Shown piece after piece: positions 61,271 to 64,000 of a DNA stretch of 64,000 bases. This DNA is from Acidihalobacter yilgarnensis. GTDB lineage: Bacteria; Pseudomonadota; Gammaproteobacteria; DSM-5130; Acidihalobacteraceae. Made by a program: the position numbers and the translations under genes. The stretch lies in NCBI RefSeq assembly GCF_001753245.1, contig NZ_CP017415.1, positions 2,508,501 to 2,572,500 of the forward strand, read 5' to 3'. The notes under the pieces are model-generated. The model ran no database searches. It was given only the letters and a program-made list of their open reading frames with translations, and had not been told where the DNA came from. The number at the start of each line of letters is the position of its first letter. Position 1 is the first letter of the stretch.

Positions 61271-61690
61271 TCAAATAACCCAAGGATTAAGAACTTCCAC
61301 CCCTGCTGCCTGAAAGGGGCCCGTATCTCGCGTGGCCACGACAAAACTGTTGGCTGCTGCGATAGCAGCGATAAAGCCGTCAGGTGCAGCAATGGCGATT
61401 CCCGCCATTTTTGTCTTCGTCATCAACTCAGCATAAGCTTGCGTGCAACTCATATCGAAGGGCAGCACACGCCCGACGAAGAGGGGCAAGACCTGCTTTT
61501 CCAGGTGCGCTTTCAATCCATCCCGACGTTTACCCGAAGGGAGGAGCGCAACACCCATGCGCAACTCTGCCACCGTGATGGCAGAAAGACAGAGAGTTTC
61601 CAGCGGCTGTGCGTCGAGCCACTCTATGATTCGTGGTTCCGGATCACGACGCAGAGGTTCTGAGACCACGTTGGTATCGAGCAGAATCAT
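61271..61690 (-). CDS. vapC: PIN-domain toxin, VapC/FitB type
   Basis: The 139-residue PIN ribonuclease has the acidic active-site residues Asp5 (MILLDTNVVSE), Glu42 (ITVAELRMG), Asp104 (AAPDGFIAAIA) and Asp122 (ATRDTGPF). VapC toxins cleave tRNA or rRNA. The ATG overlaps the antitoxin stop by ATGA, the standard antitoxin-toxin coupling. It appears intact. Confidence 0.93.
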   Translation of the reverse strand: MILLDTNVVSEPLRRDPEPRIIEWLDAQPLETLCLSAITVAELRMGVALLPSGKRRDGLKAHLEKQVLPLFVGRVLPFDMSCTQAYAELMTKTKMAGIAIAAPDGFIAAIAAANSFVVATRDTGPFQAAGVEVLNPWVI

Positions 61691-61941
61691 TCAAAGCTCA
61701 AGATCTGTGCTGGTGTCTGATCACGCACCTGCTCGATAATGGCGAATTCCGAGTCGCTCAGTCTTGCCTCCCGCCCGATACCAGCCAGTAACGAGCCTAA
61801 TTTCACCCGTCCTTCCGGCTTCACGGCTTGCTCAAGGATCTCGCGAATTTCCGCCTCAGCGCTTCGGCCATGTTGGGCGGCCCGCACGCGCAATGCGCGG
61901 CGCACCTCTTCAGGCACATTTCTAACCGTTATGGATGACAT
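61687..61941 (-). CDS. vapB: VapB/FitA-type antitoxin
   Basis: The 84-residue protein starts MSSITVRNVPEEVRRALRVRAAQHGRSAEAEIREILEQAV, a FitA/Arc ribbon-helix-helix DNA-binding domain. A C-terminal toxin-binding tail follows. GAGG lies upstream of the ATG at 61941; the longer frame to 61992 lacks homology. As dimers these bind the operon promoter and, with toxin, autorepress. Confidence 0.9.
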   Translation of the reverse strand: MSSITVRNVPEEVRRALRVRAAQHGRSAEAEIREILEQAVKPEGRVKLGSLLAGIGREARLSDSEFAIIEQVRDQTPAQILSFE

Positions 61942-62112
61942 GATAGCAACACCTCTCTTCGACATCATTGATGACATTTTACTAATTTGCAATCATGCTC
62001 ACAACAACACTTTAGATAAACAGCTTGTCGGCGTTGCTCGTCGCTTATTTGGAATAACCAAACGGCACTCCTCGCGTCTTGATCGGCGGCTTTTCAGTCA
62101 CAACAGCATGCC

Positions 62113-62137
62113 GCCCAATAGTGTGAACAGACCCTAG
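62113..62137 (-). repeat. Right terminal inverted repeat of the vapBC cassette
   Basis: It reads GCCCAATAGTGTGAAC followed by AGACCCTAG on the plus strand, the inverse of the left repeat with one mismatch. The stretch 61942-62112 before it has no gene I can support and holds the inverted subterminal block. Confidence 0.8.
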
Positions 62138-62138
62138 C

Positions 62139-62228
62139 CCCTGACGGATCGAGCTTGTGCAATTTGCGACAAAGCGTCGTACGGCTAATCCCGAGCGGTA
62201 TACCCCCGGAACCAAGTAGCGCTGCCAC
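62139..62228 (-). pseudogene. Remnant of a Fis-type helix-turn-helix C-terminus
   Basis: The minus strand reads VAALLG, then LGISRTTLCRKLHKLDPSG, ending directly at the right inverted repeat. This matches the terminal Fis HTH of sigma-54 activators or response regulators (consensus AAxxLGISRTTLxRKLKxLG), with a short insertion. No upstream regulator body is present, and the rest of the gap (62229-62395) holds nothing recognisable. It is a fragment only. Confidence 0.45.
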
Positions 62229-62395
62229 TTAGAGTCCAATCACCTCATCCCATGGCATGAGGCCATGAACGGAGGGACATCGACAGGAAGGCTCTCATAG
62301 CCTCCGATTCCTCGCCCACTCGCGCGCGCTGAATCTGCGCGCCTTGCACACCCCTCAGGTCACTCAGTGGGACATCCGCACCACCGTAGCCGCGT

Positions 62396-63559
62396 TCACG
62401 ACGCCCGGCGCCTCAGTCCCGCCCGCATTCCCCAAAGCCCCAGCAACGGCCCCGGCACCAGTAGCCAGATCACCGCCGTGCCCAGCGAAGCCCATAGCTG
62501 GGTCGTCAGCTCAATGGCCAGCACCGTGAGCATGAAACCCAGACTGTTCATGATCGCCAACGCGCTGCCCATCGCATCGCCAGACACCTCCCCCGCCGCA
62601 AGCGCAGAGAACTGTGGCGAATCCGCCGCCACGGCCATACCCCAGACCGCGAGCACGAGCCAGACCGACCACAACGGCGCGGCGCCCAATACCGGGTAGG
62701 CCACGCAAACCGCGCCCGAGATCGCAAGCGCGCCCGCGGCCACCCGCGCACTGCCGAGAGACCGGCTCAGATAGCCGCCGGCCACGCAGCCCACGCCGCC
62801 CAGCGCAATGAACGCGAACGACAGCATCGCCGTGGTCTGCGGTATCCAATGCGCCCTCGCCACCAGCGGCGCGATCAGCAATGGCGCCAGCGTCCATACC
62901 GCGTACAGCTCCCACATATGGCCGAAATATCCCCAGGCCGCCGCGCGAAAACCAGGACTTGCGAAGGCGCGGAAGACGCCGCCCCAGTTCATGCGCCCAG
63001 GTGCCGGATGGTGGGGACCGTCACCCAGCCAGAGGATCGCAAGCCCGGCCAGCAAGGCCAACGCAGACGAAATCCAGACGACCGTATGCCACTCCAGCGA
63101 GGCGCCCAGCGCATGCACCAAATGCGGAAAGCCGGTGCCCAGCGCCAGCATACCCACCAGCCAGCCGAGGACCATGCCCTTTTTTTCCGGTGCCCAGCTG
63201 ACCACCAGCTTCATGCCCAATGGGTAGATGCCGGCCAGCGCCAACCCGGTGACGAAACGAAAGGGCAGCCCACTGGCCACCGAATGCCCCCAGCCGGCGA
63301 ACCCCGCATTGGCAATCGCACCGATCAGCGTCGACAGAAAGAAGATGCGACTCGCCCGGTAGCGATCCGCCAGACCGGACAGCGCGAACAGCAACGTGCC
63401 GGCGATAAAGCCCAGCTGTACCGCGCTGGTCAGATACCCCAAGCCCTCAGCGCCAATACCCCAGGCACGTTCGAGTTGATCGGCCACCCCATTGGCGGAA
63501 AACCACAGCGACGTGCCGCAGAATTGGGCAACAACGATGGTGACGAGCGGGAAACGTTT
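62396..63559 (-). CDS. Major facilitator superfamily transporter
   Basis: The 387-residue protein has 12 predicted TM helices. It opens FPLVTIVVAQFCGTSLWFSANGVADQL and has the loop 2-3 MFS motif in FALSGLADRYRASRIFFLS. This resembles CynX/NreB-type or YbfB-like MFS permeases of uncharacterised substrate. The ATG at 63559 gives a normal N-terminus; the longer frame to 63670 adds non-conserved residues. The substrate is unknown. Confidence 0.85.
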   Translation of the reverse strand, partial: KRFPLVTIVVAQFCGTSLWFSANGVADQLERAWGIGAEGLGYLTSAVQLGFIAGTLLFALSGLADRYRASRIFFLSTLIGAIANAGFAGWGHSVASGLPFRFVTGLALAGIYPLGMKLVVSWAPEKKGMVLGWLVGMLALGTGFPHLVHALGASLEWHTVVWISSALALLAGLAILWLGDGPHHPAPGRMNWGGVFRAFASPGFRAAAWGYFGHMWELYAVWTLAPLLIAPLVARAHWIPQTTAMLSFAFIALGGVGCVAGGYLSRSLGSARVAAGALAISGAVCVAYPVLGAAPLWSVWLVLAVWGMAVAADSPQFSALAAGEVSGDAMGSALAIMNSLGFMLTVLAIELTTQLWASLGTAVIWLLVPGPLLGLWGMRAGLRRRAS

Positions 63560-63703
63560 CATAAGGAATGCTTCCGATCGGCCGAGGAAGCCCCTAGACC
63601 GGGTGCTTTGCGCCTCGCCACCGGTATCGACCGATGTAGAGGAACGGGCGCGACGCAACCCGACACGCACCGGGGAAACTCAAGCCGCCCCGGCCACACG
63701 GTT

Positions 63704-64000
63704 TCAGGCTTGTCCGCTCGCGGCAGGCTGCGTTTGCTGCTCCAGCACGCTCCAGGTCAGCAGGAGTCCGGACATGAACATGAACATCTCCCACATGTGA
63801 TCGCGCATGATGCTATCGACCAGACTGCGGGTGAAATAATCGAACACGACCATGCCCAGCGCTGCCGCCGCTGCAAGCCGGTGGCGCGACACCCCCGTCC
63901 ACGCCCGGCGGAAAAGGGTGCCAATGAAGATCAGCCACAACACCAATCCCGGCAACCCGACGCCGTCGGTGAAATCAAGAATGCCGCTGTGGCTGTGATT
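63704..64000 (-). CDS. O-antigen ligase-like membrane protein, C-terminal part (cut by window edge)
   Basis: The frame is open to the window end and encodes 98 C-terminal residues. It starts NHSHSGILDFTDGVGLPGLVLWL, which matches the conserved Wzy_C/WaaL segment (H-x-H-x-G/x-GLxGL) that ligates or polymerises O-antigen or other glycans. Two TM helices follow (AAAAALGMVVFDYFTR, MFMFMSGLLLTWSVL). The N-terminus is outside the window. Confidence 0.75.
   Translation of the reverse strand, partial: NHSHSGILDFTDGVGLPGLVLWLIFIGTLFRRAWTGVSRHRLAAAAALGMVVFDYFTRSLVDSIMRDHMWEMFMFMSGLLLTWSVLEQQTQPAASGQA

Larger units (their letters stand above)
61078..62137. mobile_element. Inverted-repeat-bounded vapBC cassette without transposase
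   Basis: 25-bp inverted repeats at 61078-61102 and 62113-62137 differ at one position and both begin with CTAG at the outer edge. They enclose 1060 bp holding only vapB and vapC. Subterminal sequences also resemble each other: GACTGAAAAGCC and CAAAGTGTTGC-like blocks occur near both ends in inverted orientation. No transposase is present, so this looks like a non-autonomous element or an IS relic carrying a toxin-antitoxin pair. The CTAG ends fit a 4-bp target duplication or simply part of the repeat. Confidence 0.65.

Overview
The window is GC-rich, densely coding DNA from a gammaproteobacterium. The gene order is typical of the class: gcvR-bcp, purM-purN beside DUF2066-perM-hda, rng-yhdP-tldD, rlmH-rsfS-nadD-proA-holA-lptE-leuS, and miaB-phoH-ybeY-corC-lnt. 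A complete ectoine/hydroxyectoine-type ABC importer (ehuBCDA) points to a salt-exposed organism. An Ectothiorhodospiraceae/Acidihalobacter-like host is my best guess, but it is inference only.

Layout. 1-6.5 kb: gcvR, bcp, a PIN-PhoH protein, an AI-2E-family permease, a class I glutamine-amidotransferase-like pseudoenzyme, a LysR regulator and a TM2-like membrane protein. 6.5-12.4 kb: a tripartite RND pump operon (adaptor, permease, TolC) behind an AT-rich palindromic promoter region. 12.5-18 kb: DUF4124 protein, MIF-like tautomerase, proS, acyP, yihY and cell-envelope lipoproteins. 18-26.5 kb: arsC-wrbA, hda, a second AI-2E permease, DUF2066, purMN, DUF3108 and a disulfide oxidoreductase. 26.5-29.5 kb: ehuBCDA. 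29.5-40.3 kb (minus strand): maf, rng, yhdP, a secreted protein, a nitrilase-like amidase, tldD, a small ORF, pmbA and another small ORF. 40.5-47.4 kb: the nad/pro/DNA polymerase/LPS/leuS block. 48-54.8 kb: manC/algA, lnt, corC, ybeY, phoH and miaB.

From about 55 kb the window becomes accessory. It holds a LOG-family protein, a decayed beta-CASP metallo-beta-lactamase gene and several small exported proteins. An IS1341-type element follows (TnpB plus a 49-residue ribbon-helix-helix protein). It is inserted inside a glycine-zipper lipoprotein gene, and its exact excision restores the host reading frame. Next is a vapBC toxin-antitoxin module bounded by 25-bp inverted repeats with CTAG at both outer ends and no transposase. 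An MFS transporter and the C-terminus of an O-antigen-ligase-like protein close the window.

A striking technical or biological feature is a series of about nine single-base-loss frameshifts, five of them at 6-nt G/C runs. In each case one added base restores a full conserved protein. This looks more like homopolymer under-calling than gene decay, although one intact 7-nt C run also exists. The beta-CASP gene is different: it carries a 4-bp tandem duplication and has lost its N-terminal half, so it is a true pseudogene. No rRNA, tRNA or CRISPR array was seen.
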